A stretch of 64,000 bases of DNA from Streptomyces sp. NBC_00289 (GTDB lineage Bacteria > Actinomycetota > Actinomycetes > Streptomycetales > Streptomycetaceae). Of the stretch, positions 49,987 to 59,975 are shown piece after piece. The position numbers were made by a program, and so were the translations under genes. The first letter of the stretch is position 1; every line of letters starts with the position of its first letter. The notes under the pieces were generated by a model, which worked only from the letters and a program-made list of their open reading frames with translations, searched no databases and had not been told where the DNA came from. The stretch spans positions 9,114,001-9,178,000 of the forward strand of contig NZ_CP108046.1 of NCBI RefSeq assembly GCF_041435115.1, read 5' to 3'.

Positions 49987-50412
49987 ATGACCGACGACGC
50001 CTACCTGTTCCTGCTGGCCGACACGGACGCGTCGCTCGGCGTGCCGCCGACCGCCGTGGGCGAGCTGTCCTGCATGGACACTCCCGCGGTTCGGGCGTGG
50101 CTCGACGCCCAGGGGGTGGCGGCCACCTCCCCGAGACTGCGGGTGCTGCCCCCGGAGGAGACGGGCGCCATTCCGGAGCACGCCGAGCGCCTGCCCGTCC
50201 CGCTGAGCGACGAGGAACTGAACCTGTTGCGCCACCGGACGGTCCCCGAGGCCGCCGCCCGGGCCGAGGAGGAACTGATGGCCTACCGCGACCGCACGGA
50301 CGACCGGGACGCTCTCATCGGGCGCGCGCTGGCGGCCGGCGTACCGCCGCACCGGATCGTGGAACTGACCGGAGTGGACCCCGCGACGGTGACGACCGCC
50401 GCCGCCGGCTGA
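49987..50412 (+). CDS. Hypothetical protein with HTH-like C-terminus
   Basis: 141 residues. Acidic and Pro-rich in the middle, it ends with GVPPHRIVELTGVDPATV, which reads like a short helix-turn-helix. No signal peptide is seen. It is convergent with the SpoIIE phosphatase gene, with 33 bp between. The family is not recognised; a DNA-binding role is only a guess. Confidence 0.7.
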   Translation: MTDDAYLFLLADTDASLGVPPTAVGELSCMDTPAVRAWLDAQGVAATSPRLRVLPPEETGAIPEHAERLPVPLSDEELNLLRHRTVPEAAARAEEELMAYRDRTDDRDALIGRALAAGVPPHRIVELTGVDPATVTTAAAG

Positions 50413-50445
50413 CGCGACGCACACCGCCCCCGCCTCCGTCACGCT

Positions 50446-51579
50446 TCACATGCCGAGGCCGCTCCTCCTGCGGAGCACCAGCAGCGCGGTGTCGTCGGTC
50501 GGCGTGCCGGCCGTGTGATGGCGCAGGTCGCGGTAGAGCGCGGCCGGGACGTCCTTGGGGAGGATGCCGCCCCAGGTGACGGCGCGTTCCTCGAGGGGAT
50601 AGAAGGCGCCGGACGGGTCGCGCGCCTCGGTGACACCGTCCGTGCAGAGCAGCAGCGTGCCTTCGTGGGGGAAGGAGAACCACTCGACGGTACGCGGCTC
50701 CGGAGCCAGCGAGTCCAGGCCCAGCGGAACGCACGGGTCGGCGTCCAGCACCGGTCCGGCGCCCTCGCTGTGGAGCAGCAGCGGCGCCACATGGCCGCAG
50801 TTGATCACCTGCACCTCCTGCTCCGAGTCGACGCCCAGGACCAGCGCCGTCACGAACCGCTCCCGCTCACCGACCTGCGCGGCGAAGGAGTTGTGCCGCA
50901 GCACCGCCTCCTCCAGGGCGTCGACCACGGCGGTGAGCGTCGGCTCGGTCACGGCCGCCTCGCGGAAGGCGCTCAGCACGGCGAAGGCCGCGCTGATGGC
51001 CGGCAGGCCCTTGCCCTGCACGTCCGCGATGAAGACACGGCTGCCGAACGGGGACGCCACGACCTCATAGACGTCACCGCCCACCCGGCTGTCCTCCTCC
51101 ACCGGCTGGTACAGGCCGTGCACCAGAAGCTGATCGGTGACCAGCGGGAACGGGCGCAGCAGCTGCCGTTGGAGAGCGGCGGCCGCGGACCGCAGCCGGG
51201 CGATCTCCGTCTCCCGGTGGACGCGCTGAGCGGCCCGCGCGACGCTGAGGCCGTTGAAGAGCACGGCGAAGACGACGACCGCCGCATCGGCGCCCATCGT
51301 GCCCATCGGGGTGTCGAACAGGGAGGCGGCGATGACGACGGTCACCCAGACGGAGGCGACGGCGGTCTGGCGTACCGTGCCGCGCCCGGCGATCAGTGCG
51401 GGCACCACGATCAGAAACGGGGCGAGCCTGGTCTCCCGGCCCAGGACGAGGCCGGTCACCACCAGCACCGCCGTGATGCCGATCAGCCAAACCAGCACCG
51501 CGCGCCAGCGCAGTGGGGGCGCGGGACGGTTTCGGCCGTCGGCGGCGGACAGGTCGTCCGGATCTCTGGAGGTGAGCAC
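50446..51579 (-). CDS. Membrane-anchored PP2C/SpoIIE-type serine phosphatase
   Basis: 377 residues from GTG 51577-51579 with GGAGG upstream. The N-terminus has three or four membrane segments (about 25-110) and a short coiled region (HRETEIARLRSAAAALQRQ). A SpoIIE domain follows: EEDSRVGGDVYEVV, IADVQGKGLPAISAAF, LLLCTDGVTEAR and PTDDTALLVLRR hold the metal-binding Asp residues. Such phosphatases dephosphorylate anti-anti-sigma factors and so tune alternative sigma factors. No anti-sigma gene is adjacent, so the partner is unknown. Confidence 0.92.
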   Translation of the reverse strand: MLTSRDPDDLSAADGRNRPAPPLRWRAVLVWLIGITAVLVVTGLVLGRETRLAPFLIVVPALIAGRGTVRQTAVASVWVTVVIAASLFDTPMGTMGADAAVVVFAVLFNGLSVARAAQRVHRETEIARLRSAAAALQRQLLRPFPLVTDQLLVHGLYQPVEEDSRVGGDVYEVVASPFGSRVFIADVQGKGLPAISAAFAVLSAFREAAVTEPTLTAVVDALEEAVLRHNSFAAQVGERERFVTALVLGVDSEQEVQVINCGHVAPLLLHSEGAGPVLDADPCVPLGLDSLAPEPRTVEWFSFPHEGTLLLCTDGVTEARDPSGAFYPLEERAVTWGGILPKDVPAALYRDLRHHTAGTPTDDTALLVLRRRSGLGM

Positions 51580-51830
51580 CGTCCCTCCGGCTGCGTGCAG
51601 TCGTCGGCGAACCGCCCGGGAACGCCCGGGAATGCCTCCCCATCCCAATATCCGCCTCCTCGGCAGCGGCCGCGACCAGACGGCCGCCCCCCACCGCGTC
51701 GGCCGGTGAGCCGGTCGTCCGTCAGCGCCCGCGGGGGAGTTGACACGGGGTACGGCCGGCGGACCCCGAGCAGGTCGGCGGTGGTGGCGCCGCTTGCGAG
51801 GGGAGGTGGTGGCACGGCAGGGTTCGCGCT

Positions 51831-52283
51831 GTGGCCACCTTGCTGATCGTCCATCACACGCCCTCGCCCAACTGCCAGGCGATGTTCGAAGCCGTCGTCT
51901 CCGGTGCGACGGCGCCGGAGATCGAGGACGTCCGGGTGGTGCGGCGCGCGGCGCTGGCCGCCACCGCGTCGGACGTGCTGACCGCCGACGGGTATCTGCT
52001 CGGCACACCGGCCAACCTCGGCTACATGTCCGGCGCGCTCAAGCACTTCTTCGACCAGGTCTACTATCCCTGCCTGGATGCCACGCGCGGCCGGCCCTTC
52101 GGCTTCTACGTGCATGGCGGAAACGACGTCACGGGGGCCGTGCGCGGCATCGAGGCGATCACGACCGGCCTCGGCTGGCGCCGCGCCGCCGAGCCGGTGA
52201 CCGCGACCGGCGAGCCGGGCCGCCCGGAGGTCGAGGCCTGCTGGGAACTCGGCGCGACGGTGGCGGCGGGACTGATGGACTGA
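51831..52283 (+). CDS. Flavodoxin-like / NAD(P)H-dependent FMN reductase-like protein
   Basis: 150 residues of flavodoxin-like fold. LLIVHHTPSPNCQAM begins like the FMN phosphate loop, and GTPANLGYMSGALKHFFDQ is the typical second FMN segment of the NADPH-dependent FMN reductase family. It probably carries FMN and takes part in quinone or flavin reduction. The GTG start has only a weak site. It converges with the mannosyltransferase gene, leaving 11 bp. Confidence 0.82.
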   Translation: MATLLIVHHTPSPNCQAMFEAVVSGATAPEIEDVRVVRRAALAATASDVLTADGYLLGTPANLGYMSGALKHFFDQVYYPCLDATRGRPFGFYVHGGNDVTGAVRGIEAITTGLGWRRAAEPVTATGEPGRPEVEACWELGATVAAGLMD

Positions 52284-52294
52284 GGGCGTGCGCC

Positions 52295-54019
52295 TCAGAC
52301 CCAGGTGTCGAGCCACATCCTCCCGGTCCACGACGAGTAGGGGATCGTCTGCCCGGTGTACAGGGGGAAGAAATAGATGAAGTTCCAGGCGATGAGCAGC
52401 ACGAGAACGCCCGCGGCCACCGCCCCCACCGCACGGCGTCCCCGGTCCGCCCCCGGCGGACCCAGCAGCGCGCCCACCAGCATCGCCACCGCCAGGCACA
52501 GGTACGGCACGAAGACGACCGCGTAGAAGGAGAAGATCGTACGGTCCTGGTATAGGAACCAGGGCAGGTAACCGGCGGCCACCGCGCACAGGACGGCGCC
52601 GGCGCGCCAGTCGCGGCGCAGGGCCCACCGGTAGAGCAGGTACACGAGGGCGGCGCAGGCCGTCCACCACAGCAGCGGCGTCCCCAGGGCCAGGATCTCC
52701 TGCGAGCAGCCGGCACCGGTGTGGCAGCCGTTCTGCCCGGGTTTCGGCGCCACGTAGTCGAACGCCACGGGGCGGCCGAGAACCAGCCAGCTCCAGGGGT
52801 TGGACTGGTAGGGGTGCGGACTGTGCAGCCCCACGTTGAACTCGTAGACCAGGTACTCGTAGTGCGCCAGGCTGCGCAGGGGGGCCGGAATCCACGACCA
52901 CGGGCCGCCGCGGCCGTCGGCCCAGTGGCGCCCGTATCCGTCGTCGGACAGGAACCAGCCGGTCCACGTCACCAGATACGTGACCACGGCGACCGGGAGG
53001 ACGGACAGCACCGACCAGCCGAGGTCCTTGCGCAGCACCGCCCGCCAGGGGCGGCGCGCCCCCGCGACGCGCCGGGCGCCGACGTCCCACAGCAGGGTCA
53101 GCACCATGAAGAAGGCCAGGACGTACAGGCCGTTCCACTTGCTGGAGGCCGCCAGTCCCAGGAAGCAGCCGGCCGCCAACCGCCAGGGACGCAGTCCGGT
53201 CCCGGTCCGGTCGCCGGTGTCCCGGTCGGGGTGTGCGAGGCCGTCCGCGCCGACCGGCAGTGCCGCCGCGAGCCGGGCCCGCGCACGGTCCCGGTCGACC
53301 AGCAGACATCCGAACGCCGCGAGGACGAAGAACATCACGACCAGGTCGAGCAGGGCGGAGCGGCTCATCACGAAGTGCAGCCCGTCCACCGCCATCAGCG
53401 CGCCGGCCAGGCAGCCCAGCACCGTCGACCGGAAGAGCCGGCGTCCTATTCGGCACAGCATCAGCACCGACAGCGTGCCCAGGAGCGCCGTCATGAAGCG
53501 CCAGCCGAACGGGTCGAGGCCGAACATCCACTCGCCGAGGGCGATCACCCACTTGCCCATCGGGGGGTGCGCGACGAAGGCCCCCGTGTCGGAGAGCGGG
53601 ATCACCTGGGGGTGCGCCAGGACCTGCGGGTCGGCGATCTTGCGGTCCGGCCAGGTGCCCTCGTAGCCGAGTCGCAGCAGGGCCCACGCGTCCTTCGCGT
53701 AGTAGGTCTCGTCGAAGACGAGCTTCCGGCGCTGTCCCAGATGCCAGAAGCGGATGGTTCCGGCCAGGACGGCGACGAGGACGGGGCCCAGCCAGCCCAT
53801 GGCCTTGGCGACCCGGTCCGCCGCTGCCGGCCCGAGGCCGAGGAACCGCCAGACGCGGGTTCCGGGCTCCGGGAAGGGCGGAACCAGACGCAGGCGGACG
53901 TCGGTACGCGGCTGTCCGACGTGGCCGAACAGGCGTAGCCGCTCCTGCCAGGCGCCGGGCGGCGTCGCCGGACGGGCGTCGTCGAGGTCGGGGGAACGCG
54001 TCGCGTGGCTGCTGGTCAC
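52295..54019 (-). CDS. pmt: Protein O-mannosyltransferase (GT39, Pmt)
   Basis: 574 residues with about eleven membrane segments. The catalytic acidic pair is in LVFDETYYAKD (first outer loop). Further family blocks include SRSALLDLVVMFF, AASSKWNGLYVLAFF and HPYQSNPWSWLVL. It transfers mannose from polyprenyl-phosphate-mannose to Ser/Thr of exported proteins, as in mycobacteria and Streptomyces. Substrates could include the Ser/Thr/Ala-rich lipoproteins and surface proteins in this window. It is divergent from the NAD kinase gene. Confidence 0.93.
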   Translation of the reverse strand: MTSSHATRSPDLDDARPATPPGAWQERLRLFGHVGQPRTDVRLRLVPPFPEPGTRVWRFLGLGPAAADRVAKAMGWLGPVLVAVLAGTIRFWHLGQRRKLVFDETYYAKDAWALLRLGYEGTWPDRKIADPQVLAHPQVIPLSDTGAFVAHPPMGKWVIALGEWMFGLDPFGWRFMTALLGTLSVLMLCRIGRRLFRSTVLGCLAGALMAVDGLHFVMSRSALLDLVVMFFVLAAFGCLLVDRDRARARLAAALPVGADGLAHPDRDTGDRTGTGLRPWRLAAGCFLGLAASSKWNGLYVLAFFMVLTLLWDVGARRVAGARRPWRAVLRKDLGWSVLSVLPVAVVTYLVTWTGWFLSDDGYGRHWADGRGGPWSWIPAPLRSLAHYEYLVYEFNVGLHSPHPYQSNPWSWLVLGRPVAFDYVAPKPGQNGCHTGAGCSQEILALGTPLLWWTACAALVYLLYRWALRRDWRAGAVLCAVAAGYLPWFLYQDRTIFSFYAVVFVPYLCLAVAMLVGALLGPPGADRGRRAVGAVAAGVLVLLIAWNFIYFFPLYTGQTIPYSSWTGRMWLDTWV

Positions 54020-54185
54020 CGGACGACCTTAGATCGTGTCCCCGCGACGGCCTCAGGGCACCCGGGCCAATGCCTCGGAGAGCACGCCCGCGCCGGGTGC
54101 TCGCCGTGGAGTGCGGGCCTTCGTGCGGGCTGCCCGCCTCTGCCGTACGTTGCTGCACAGGCGGCGCACCCGACTGGAGGCTGGC

Positions 54186-55250
54186 ATGTCCGTAGAGCGC
54201 GTGGGACTGGTCGTGCACGAAGGGCGTTCGGCGGCACGGGACGCGGCTCACGCGGTGCGCTCGTGGTGCGCGGAGCGTCGCATCCCCTGCACCGACATCG
54301 ATGTCTGGAGCAAGGACCAGCACCGTCGCGGGGGCATGGAGGAGGCCGAGGCGGCCGGTCACCCCGACCTCGTGGTGACGCTCGGCGGCGACGGCACCTT
54401 CCTGCGGGGAGCGCGGATCGCCGTCAGGAGCGGGGCGAGCGTCCTCGGCGTGGACCTGGGCAAGGTCGGGTTCCTGACCGAGGTGCCGGTGCGCGAGGTC
54501 ACCGAGGCGCTCCAGGCCGTCCGCCAGGGCGATGCCGTCGTGGAGGAGCGCATGACGCTGACCATGCGTGCGTCCAGGGCCCTGGAGATCCCCGAGGAGA
54601 TGGAGGCGCTGCTCCGCTACGGCCGGGGTCCCGCGCTCCCTCCGCCGCGCGTCCGGCCCGAGAGCACCGAAGGGGAGGGCTGGGGCCTCGCCCTGGACGT
54701 GATCGCCCTCAACGACGTCGTGCTGGAGAAGCTGGCCCGCGACCACCAGGTGAGCGTCGGGGTGTACGTGGCCGGCCGGCTGCTCGCCTCCTACAGCGCC
54801 GACGCCGTCGCCGTCGCCACTCCCACCGGTTCGACCGCCTACAGCTTCGCCGCCGGCGGCCCCGTGCTGTCGCCCCACATGGACGCGGTCGTCTTCACCC
54901 CGATCGCGCCGCACATGACGTTCAACCGCAGCGTGGTGGCCGCGCCCGACGAACCGGTGGCCCTCCGCGTGCTGCCTCACTCGGGGCAGGCCGCCGTGAG
55001 CGTCGACGGCCAACTGCGCGGAGTCCTCGACCCGGGCGACTGGATCGGCGTCTTCCGCGCCCCGCGCCGGGTACGCCTCATCCGGCTGCGCCCCACCGAC
55101 TTCTACGGCAGGCTGCGCGACCGTTTCCGGCTCACCGACGCGCCCGCCACCGTGACCGACGGCGAGTCAGAACCGTTCTTCCGGCCCGACACCCCCATCC
55201 CTCCCGACCTGGCCCAGATGCGCCTGCCGCCCCCCTCGGCGGCACGCTGA
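54186..55250 (+). CDS. nadK: NAD kinase
   Basis: 354 residues from ATG 54186 with GGAGG upstream. The NAD-kinase blocks are LVVTLGGDGTFLRGA (GGDG), LGKVGFLTE, IALNDVVLEK (in place of the usual NE-A) and ATPTGSTAYSFAAGGPVLSP. It phosphorylates NAD to NADP in the cytoplasm. It is longer than the usual roughly 300 residues because of an insert at about 138-165 (ALLRYGRGPALPPPRVRPES) and a C-terminal extension. This marks it as a divergent, probably second, NAD kinase of the genome. Confidence 0.92.
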   Translation: MSVERVGLVVHEGRSAARDAAHAVRSWCAERRIPCTDIDVWSKDQHRRGGMEEAEAAGHPDLVVTLGGDGTFLRGARIAVRSGASVLGVDLGKVGFLTEVPVREVTEALQAVRQGDAVVEERMTLTMRASRALEIPEEMEALLRYGRGPALPPPRVRPESTEGEGWGLALDVIALNDVVLEKLARDHQVSVGVYVAGRLLASYSADAVAVATPTGSTAYSFAAGGPVLSPHMDAVVFTPIAPHMTFNRSVVAAPDEPVALRVLPHSGQAAVSVDGQLRGVLDPGDWIGVFRAPRRVRLIRLRPTDFYGRLRDRFRLTDAPATVTDGESEPFFRPDTPIPPDLAQMRLPPPSAAR

Positions 55251-55381
55251 CTGTCGACGACACCGGCCACGCCGTGCGTCGTACCCGGGGGATCGGCTGC
55301 TCGGGTCGAGCTCGCGGCAGCTGCTTCCCGCCTGGGTGATCAGCGGTGGCGGGCCGGAACACCCGCTCATAACTTCGCCAT

Positions 55382-56443
55382 ATGACCAAACGACAGATGG
55401 CCCTCCTCGCATGCGCCACGGCAGTCGTGGCGTCGGGGCTGGGAGCCGCCGCGCCCTCCGCCGCCGGCTGGCGGGTGCACCGGGTACAGCCCGGCGAATC
55501 GATCCAGAAGGTAGTGGATGCCGCGAAGCCGGGAGACACCGTCCTGCTCTCGCCCGGCCTCTACCACGAGAGTGTCACCATCACCACGTCGGACCTGACC
55601 CTGCGGGGCATGAACGCCGACTCCGCCGTCATCGTGCCTGACCCGGCCTCAGGCAGTGCGTGTGCCAAGGCCGGCAACGGCATCTGTGTCACCGGTACGG
55701 AAGGCAAGCGCGTCGAGCGCGTCACCGTGCGCTCGCTGACCCTCAAGAACTTCACCAAGAACGGCCTGTGGGCGTCGCGGACCGACCGTCTCAAGGTCCA
55801 GGGCGTCACCGCCGAGAGGAACGGCCAGTGGGGCCTCGCGCAGGAGAGGTCCGTGCACGGCGTGTTCAGCCACAACATCGCCGAGCGGAACGGCGACGCG
55901 GGGCTGTTCGTGGCCAACACCGTCGACCGGGAGGAGGGAGCCCAGGACAGCAAGTCCATGATGATCAGCGACAACCGGCTGCTCGGCAACCGCATCGGCG
56001 TCACGGTACGGCGCCTGCGGAACCTGACCGTCCAGCACAACGAGGTGACCGGGAACTGCACCGGCGTGTTCGTCGTGGGCGACGAGTCCGCACCGCGCGC
56101 CGGCGCGCTGAGCGTGCGCCGGAACCACGTCTACGCCAACAACAAGCTGTGTCCGAAGACCGCCCGGCTGCCCTTCCTGCAGGGGACGGGCATCGTGCTC
56201 ACCGGCACCGAGAAGACGCTGGTGACGAAGAACCGGGTCGAGGACAACGTGGGCACCTCTCCTCTCTCCGGCGGCATCGTGCTCTTCAAGAGCTTCGTCG
56301 GCGCCCTCAACGAGCGCAACGAGATCCGCGACAACGTGGTGCGGCGCAACGGCCCGTCCGATCTGGCCAACCGGGACACCGGCAAGGGCAACACGTTCAA
56401 GGGCAACCAGTGCTCCGTCTCCGAGCCCGCCGGAATGTGCTGA
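55382..56443 (+). CDS. Secreted right-handed parallel beta-helix protein (NosD-like)
   Basis: 353 residues. A signal peptide (about 1-27, ending PSAAG) is followed by VQPGESIQKVVDAAKPGDTVLL, the classic start of parallel beta-helix repeats. Repeated turns such as RNGDAGLFVANT and NRIGVTVRRLRNLTVQHNEVTGN continue to the end. The family includes pectate-lyase-like and NosD-like proteins; no catalytic residues are clear. There is no ribosome site before ATG 55382, while CATAAC lies 11 bases upstream, so the mRNA may be leaderless. It is followed 51 bp later by the methyltransferase. Confidence 0.85.
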   Translation: MTKRQMALLACATAVVASGLGAAAPSAAGWRVHRVQPGESIQKVVDAAKPGDTVLLSPGLYHESVTITTSDLTLRGMNADSAVIVPDPASGSACAKAGNGICVTGTEGKRVERVTVRSLTLKNFTKNGLWASRTDRLKVQGVTAERNGQWGLAQERSVHGVFSHNIAERNGDAGLFVANTVDREEGAQDSKSMMISDNRLLGNRIGVTVRRLRNLTVQHNEVTGNCTGVFVVGDESAPRAGALSVRRNHVYANNKLCPKTARLPFLQGTGIVLTGTEKTLVTKNRVEDNVGTSPLSGGIVLFKSFVGALNERNEIRDNVVRRNGPSDLANRDTGKGNTFKGNQCSVSEPAGMC

Positions 56444-56494
56444 CCAACGCTCCCCACCCCCCACAGACGGCACGACAGCAAAGCGAGGCATTCG

Positions 56495-57523
56495 ATGACG
56501 ACCGTTGATCCGGCTCCCCCGCCGCCCATGCGGCTGCGGGAGCTCGTTTTCGGAGCGGCGTGCGCCGCCGCCGTACGAGCGGCCGCCCGCCTGGGCGTGG
56601 CCGACGCCCTGGACGACACCCCCATGACCGTCGAGGACCTGGCGGCGGCGGTGAAGTCCCAGCCGCACACGCTGCGCCGGCTGCTGCGCGCGCTGTCCTG
56701 CCAGGGCGTCTTCACGGAGCGCCCCGACGGCACCTTCGCCCACACGGAGATGTCCCGGCTCCTGCGCGAGGACGACCCGCACAGCCTGCGCTACATCGCG
56801 CTGTGGTGCACGGAACCGTGGACGTGGAACGTCTGGCCGAAGCTGGACGAGGCGGTGCGTTCGGGCCGTAACGTCTTCGAGGACGTGTACGACCGGGAGT
56901 TCTTCACGTACCTCAACGAAGAGGCCCCCGAGTCCGCGCACGTGTTCAACCGGGCCATGACGACGTCCAGCGAGCAGTCGGCCCGTGATGTCGCCGCCCT
57001 GCTCGACCTCCGGGACGTGTCCTCGGTCGCGGACATCGGAGGCGGCCAGGGCCAGGTCCTGGCGAGTCTGCTGGAGAAGCACCCGAAGATGCACGGCACC
57101 CTGCTGGACCTGCCGGGAGTGGTGGAGAACGCCGACCCGCGGCTGCGTGACCGCGGCTCGCTGGCCGACCGGGTGCGGATCGTCGCGGGGGACTGCCGCG
57201 AGGACATCCCCGTCCAGGTGGACGTGTACATCATCAAGAACATCCTGGAGTGGGACGACGACAGCACCCGCAGGGCGCTGGCCAACGTCCGGAAGGCGGC
57301 GCGCCCCGGTGCCCGCGTCGTCGTCATCGAGAACCTCGTCGACGACACCCCGTCGATGCGGTTCACGACGGCCATGGACCTGCTGTTGCTCCTCAACGTC
57401 GGCGGTGCCAAGCACACCCGGCAGAGCATGGTGGACCGGCTGACGGACGCGGGCCTGGTCATCGGAGAGATCCAGCCGGTCAACGCGTATCTCCACGCCT
57501 TCGAGTGCACCGTCCCGGGCTGA
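56495..57523 (+). CDS. SAM-dependent O-methyltransferase (family 2, acetylserotonin-OMT-like)
   Basis: 342 residues. The N-terminal winged-helix dimerisation domain (about 12-95, LAAAVKSQPHTLRRLLRALSCQGVF) is followed by the Rossmann domain. The SAM loop is VADIGGGQGQVLASLLEKHP, then LLDLPGVV, and a DVYIIKNILEWDD segment. Such enzymes methylate aromatic hydroxyls in polyketide tailoring. It lies beside, but convergent to, the spore-pigment operon, separated by a 22-bp-stem terminator. It may methylate the pigment, as methyltransferases accompany some spore-pigment clusters; this is inference. Confidence 0.9.
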   Translation: MTTVDPAPPPPMRLRELVFGAACAAAVRAAARLGVADALDDTPMTVEDLAAAVKSQPHTLRRLLRALSCQGVFTERPDGTFAHTEMSRLLREDDPHSLRYIALWCTEPWTWNVWPKLDEAVRSGRNVFEDVYDREFFTYLNEEAPESAHVFNRAMTTSSEQSARDVAALLDLRDVSSVADIGGGQGQVLASLLEKHPKMHGTLLDLPGVVENADPRLRDRGSLADRVRIVAGDCREDIPVQVDVYIIKNILEWDDDSTRRALANVRKAARPGARVVVIENLVDDTPSMRFTTAMDLLLLLNVGGAKHTRQSMVDRLTDAGLVIGEIQPVNAYLHAFECTVPG

Positions 57524-57536
57524 CCTAGGACGCACC

Positions 57537-57585
57537 AACCCCGAGGCCGCCGGCTCCGTGTGACGGAGCCGGCGGCCTCGGGGTT
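57537..57585. terminator. Strong bidirectional terminator, 22-bp perfect stem
   Basis: The arms are 57537-57558 and 57564-57585 with a 5-base loop. The plus side ends in TTTCTC and the minus-side arm begins AACC. It separates the convergent methyltransferase gene and spore-pigment operon. Confidence 0.9.
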
Positions 57586-57601
57586 TCTCGTCGCGTGCGC
57601 C

Positions 57602-57934
57602 TCAGGAACCGGCGCCCCGCTCCCAGCGGTAGAAGCACTGCGCCATGGCGTCCTTGGGGCTGCGCCAGGTCTGCGGGTCGTACGCGCTGACGTACGCCGA
57701 CAGCTGGTCGCTGACGCTGCGGAACTCGGGGTGCCCGGTCAGCTTCGCGATGGCGGGCGCCGGATCCTGGTCGGCTTCGAGGAGATGCAGGTACACGTCG
57801 CCGAACTGGAAGAGGCTGCGCCGGGTCACGCCGACCAGGTGCGGGAGTTCACCTCGGTCGGAGGCGGCGAACACGTCGGCGATCGCGGGCGCAGACTGGG
57901 GCGCCATGCGGGCGACGATCAGGGCCTGGTGCAT
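57602..57934 (-). CDS. whiE-ORFVII: TcmI-type polyketide cyclase (spore pigment ORFVII)
   Basis: 110 residues. A small alpha-beta barrel cyclase: ALIVARMAPQSAPAIADVFAASD at the start and FQFGDVYLHLLEAD in the middle are family signatures. It should guide later ring closure of the poly-beta-ketone bound to the pigment ACP. It is the last gene of the operon, 24 bp after the aromatase, with GGAAGGA before its ATG. Confidence 0.93.
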   Translation of the reverse strand: MHQALIVARMAPQSAPAIADVFAASDRGELPHLVGVTRRSLFQFGDVYLHLLEADQDPAPAIAKLTGHPEFRSVSDQLSAYVSAYDPQTWRSPKDAMAQCFYRWERGAGS

Positions 57935-57958
57935 CGGGTGTCCTTCCTGGTCGGGCGA

Positions 57959-58700
<742 letters not shown>

Positions 58701-58727
58701 GTGTGTCTTCTCCTCTCCCGCCCGGTC

Positions 58728-59975
58728 CTACCGGGCGGATTCGCCACCGCGGCGCACTACCAGCGCCGCGTTGGAGCCCATCAGTCCCCTGCTCAGGACC
58801 AGGGCCGTGCGCAGCTCGGCGGGGCGAGCGCGGGACGTGACCAGATCGAGGTCGTGGCAGATGTCGAACACGTTGGGCGTGGGGGGCACCTGTCCGTGTT
58901 CCATGGCGAGCACCGCGGCGGCGACGTCCAGGACGGGCGCTCCGCAGTAGGCCCGCCCCGTACCGGTCTTGGGGGCGGTGATGGGTACCCGGGTGCCGTG
59001 CGTCCCCAGGGCGTCCGCGATGGCCAGCGCCTCGGCGCGGTCCGCCTCCGGTACGCCGAGGGCGTCGGCGAACACGACGTCGATCTCCTCCGGGGCGCAG
59101 CCCGCCTCGTCGAGGGCGCCACGGATCGCGTGGGCGAGCCCTTCTCTGGACCGCTCCCAGCGGGAGGCGCCGGTGAACGTGGCGGAATGACCGGCCACGG
59201 TGGCGCGGACACTCGCGCCGCGGTCGCGGGCGCGGGCCTCGTCCTCGACCACGAGCATGGCGCCGCCCTCCGCCGGCACGAAGCCGCAGGCTGAGGCGGT
59301 GAAGGGGCGGTAGGCCCGCTCGGGGTCGTCGACGGTGCTGAGTTCGGGGTATCCGAGCTGGCAGACCATCGAGTAGGGGGCGAGGGGTGCCTCGGTGGCT
59401 CCGACGATCATCGTGCCGGTTCCGCGCCGTACGGCCCGGGCCGCGTGCGCGATGGCGTCCAGGCCGCCCGCCTCGTCGCTCGCGACCACCCCGCACGGCC
59501 CCTTGAAGCCGCCGCGAATGGAGATCTGGCCGGTGCTGGCGGCGTAGAACCAGGCGATGGACTGGTACGGGCCCACGTACCGGGATCCCTTGCCCCACAG
59601 CTTCTGCAGTTCGCGCTGGCCGAACTCGCCGCCTCCGGACCCTGCCGCGGTGACCACGCCGATCGAGTACGGCTCCGCGGGGTCACCGCTGCCCAGACCG
59701 GCGTCGTCGAAGGCGAGTGCGGCGGCGGCCATGCCGAAGTGGCTGAACCGGTCGGTCTGGACGAGGAAGGTCTCCTCGATCAGGGCCGAGGCGTCGAAGG
59801 CCGGGACCTCGCCCGCGACACGGAGCGGCAGGTGCTCGCATCCCTCGCGGGTGATCCGGCCCAGGACGCCGAGGCCTTCCCGGATCGACTTCCAGTACGC
59901 GTCGACGCGCATTCCGTTGGGCGCGATCACACCGATCCCGGTGATGGCCGCGCGCCCGGGGCGTTGTGTGCTCAT
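58728..59975 (-). CDS. whiE-ORFIV: Ketosynthase beta / chain length factor (spore pigment ORFIV)
   Basis: 415 residues. It is KS-like throughout, but at the active-site Cys position it has Glu168 (in [10 protein letters not shown]), so it cannot condense. It pairs with the ketosynthase to set chain length and, in related systems, to decarboxylate malonyl-ACP. Most antibiotic CLFs have Gln here. The ATG overlaps the ketosynthase stop (ATGA), giving translational coupling and equal amounts. GGGAGG is upstream. Confidence 0.95.
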   Translation of the reverse strand: MSTQRPGRAAITGIGVIAPNGMRVDAYWKSIREGLGVLGRITREGCEHLPLRVAGEVPAFDASALIEETFLVQTDRFSHFGMAAAALAFDDAGLGSGDPAEPYSIGVVTAAGSGGGEFGQRELQKLWGKGSRYVGPYQSIAWFYAASTGQISIRGGFKGPCGVVASDEAGGLDAIAHAARAVRRGTGTMIVGATEAPLAPYSMVCQLGYPELSTVDDPERAYRPFTASACGFVPAEGGAMLVVEDEARARDRGASVRATVAGHSATFTGASRWERSREGLAHAIRGALDEAGCAPEEIDVVFADALGVPEADRAEALAIADALGTHGTRVPITAPKTGTGRAYCGAPVLDVAAAVLAMEHGQVPPTPNVFDICHDLDLVTSRARPAELRTALVLSRGLMGSNAALVVRRGGESAR

